Assembly (NCBI GenBank): GCA_028678815.1
Contig: JAJRCS010000018.1
Coordinates: 1 to 5,409 of the forward strand
From: Methanomicrobiales archaeon
GTDB lineage: Archaea > Halobacteriota > Methanomicrobia > Methanomicrobiales > JACTUA01
Length of the DNA: 5,409 bases
Direction of reading: 5' to 3'
Part shown: positions 4,474-5,409 of the stretch, in pieces
How the letters are laid out: every line of letters begins with the position of its first letter
How positions within the stretch are numbered: position 1 is the first letter of the stretch
The notes under the pieces: generated by a model
The model's input: only the letters and a program-made list of their open reading frames with translations
The model's database searches: none
Told to the model about the DNA's origin: nothing
Program-made: the position numbers and the translations under genes

Positions 4474-5409
4474 GGCTCATCCCGAGCGAGCGGAAGTACC
4501 TGGAGATCCTCCGGATCCTGAAGGAGCACCGGGAGCCCATGGGGGCGAAGAGGCTCTCGGAGATCCTCGCCAAGCGGGGCTTCGTCCTCACCGACCGGGC
4601 CGTCCAGTACTACCTCAGGTACCTGGACGAGATGGGCTTCACCCGGAAGGTGGGGAATACCGGGCGCGTCCTCACCCGCGAGGGGATGGCCGAGACCGAG
4701 AGCGCCCTCGTGGGCGAGCGGATCGGCTTCATCATCTCCAGGCTCGAGCGGCTCGCCTTCCGGAGCACCTTCGACCCCGAGACCGGGACCGGCGACGTGG
4801 CCTACAACCTCTCCACGGTCCCGGAGGAGGAGGCGGCGGGGGTGGTCCGGTCCTTCGAGAAGGTCTCCCGGGCCGGGTATGGGTTCTTCCCCTCCTGCAA
4901 GGTTCTGGACCGGGACCCTCGGGTCCCTGAGGGGCAGGTGGGGATCCTCACCCTCTGCAGCATCACCCTTGACGGGGTCCTCCTCAGGTCCGGGATCCCG
5001 GTCCTCATGGCCTACGGGGGGAGGATCGCCTTCGAAGGGGGGGAGGTGAAGGGGTTCCTGGACCTCATCGGCTACCGGGGGACCACCGTCGATCCCCTCC
5101 AGCTCTTCATCTCGGCAGGCCTCACCTCCATCCACGGGGTGATAGCGACCGGGACCGGGGTTGCGGTCGCCAATGTCCGGGAGGTGCCGGTCCCCGCGCT
5201 GGACCGCGCCCGGGAGCTCCTCGGGCAGCTGGGGGGCTGGGGCTTCACCCCCCCGGCAGCCGTGGGCAACCAGGTCTTCAACCTCGCCCATTCCCAGCAC
5301 CACATCTCCATCGTCTCTTATCGCGGGATGAACATGGTCGGGCACGGGGTCGAGGAAGGGTACCACATCAGGACCGAGATAGGGGCCGGGAACATCCCGT
5401 TTTCGAAGA
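4470..5409 (+). CDS. nrpR: Nitrogen regulation repressor NrpR (N-terminal part, runs off the window)
   Basis: The frame is open from ATG 4470 to the last base, giving 313 residues with no stop. NrpR represses nitrogen-assimilation genes (nif, glnA, glnK-amtB) by binding operators when nitrogen is plentiful. It is released by 2-oxoglutarate, as shown in Methanococcus and Methanosarcina. Residues 1-72 form the winged-helix DNA-binding domain (HTH_12 type): YLEILRILKEHREPMGAKRL, then a likely recognition helix at about 41-55 (TDRAVQYYLRYLDEM) and a wing with GNTGRVLT. Residues about 84-310 match one NrpR effector domain (DUF128): RIGFIISRLE, GILTLCSITLDGVLLRSGIP, FLDLIGYRGTTVDPL, the GVIATGTG loop and NQVFNLAHSQHHIS. 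Methanococcus NrpR carries two such domains and is about 540 residues long; Methanosarcina NrpRI carries one. The cut at 5409 hides which type this is. It is transcribed with dut. Confidence 0.93.
   Translation, partial: MRLIPSERKYLEILRILKEHREPMGAKRLSEILAKRGFVLTDRAVQYYLRYLDEMGFTRKVGNTGRVLTREGMAETESALVGERIGFIISRLERLAFRSTFDPETGTGDVAYNLSTVPEEEAAGVVRSFEKVSRAGYGFFPSCKVLDRDPRVPEGQVGILTLCSITLDGVLLRSGIPVLMAYGGRIAFEGGEVKGFLDLIGYRGTTVDPLQLFISAGLTSIHGVIATGTGVAVANVREVPVPALDRARELLGQLGGWGFTPPAAVGNQVFNLAHSQHHISIVSYRGMNMVGHGVEEGYHIRTEIGAGNIPFSK

Noticed and set aside
4437..5366. A 309-residue minus-strand open frame opposite nrpR.
   Set aside because: It has the same antisense composition bias and no motifs. 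The + strand encodes a recognisable NrpR over the same bases.

Overview
The window looks like chromosomal DNA from a high-GC methanogenic archaeon, most likely of the order Methanomicrobiales. Three signs support an archaeon: an Arg tRNA gene with a textbook archaeal bulge-helix-bulge intron, TTTAAATA-type TATA boxes with a GAGGTGA ribosome binding site, and an NrpR-type nitrogen repressor, a family typical of methanogens and other euryarchaea. Coding parts are GC-rich with strong G/C use at third positions. The order-level assignment is an inference from codon style and gene content.

Layout: (1) Bases 1-52 are probably the tail of a + strand gene. (2) Bases 53-352 are intergenic. A GC-rich first half holds small repeats, and an AT-rich island (about 168-340) has three TTTAAAT boxes and two perfect inverted repeats. 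(3) Bases 353-3454 encode a 1033-residue secreted protein: signal peptide, four invasin-like Ig domains, a von Willebrand A domain with an intact MIDAS and a large Tyr/Gly-rich insertion, and a C-terminal beta-rich region. An oligo-T terminator follows. (4) An intron-containing tRNA-Arg(TCG) lies convergently on the minus strand (3573-3663), with a 10-bp tandem repeat at its 5' side that recurs inside the intron. (5) Bases 3735-4000 form a dense, modular array of G/C-rich hairpins and long direct repeats that does not look coding. (6) Bases 4045-4473 encode a short dCTP deaminase/dUTPase-family protein, probably a dUTPase, overlapping by ATGA with (7) nrpR (4470 to window end, incomplete), the nitrogen-regulation repressor.

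How the genes fit together: dut and nrpR form an apparent translationally coupled pair, linking a nucleotide-pool sanitising enzyme with a global 2-oxoglutarate-responsive repressor. The surface protein is a single-gene unit with its own promoter and terminator. The hairpin array between the tRNA and the dut promoter region is the least explained element. No complete novel multi-gene system is visible; the main items of interest are the hairpin array, the tRNA intron with its leader repeat, and the domain layout of the surface protein.
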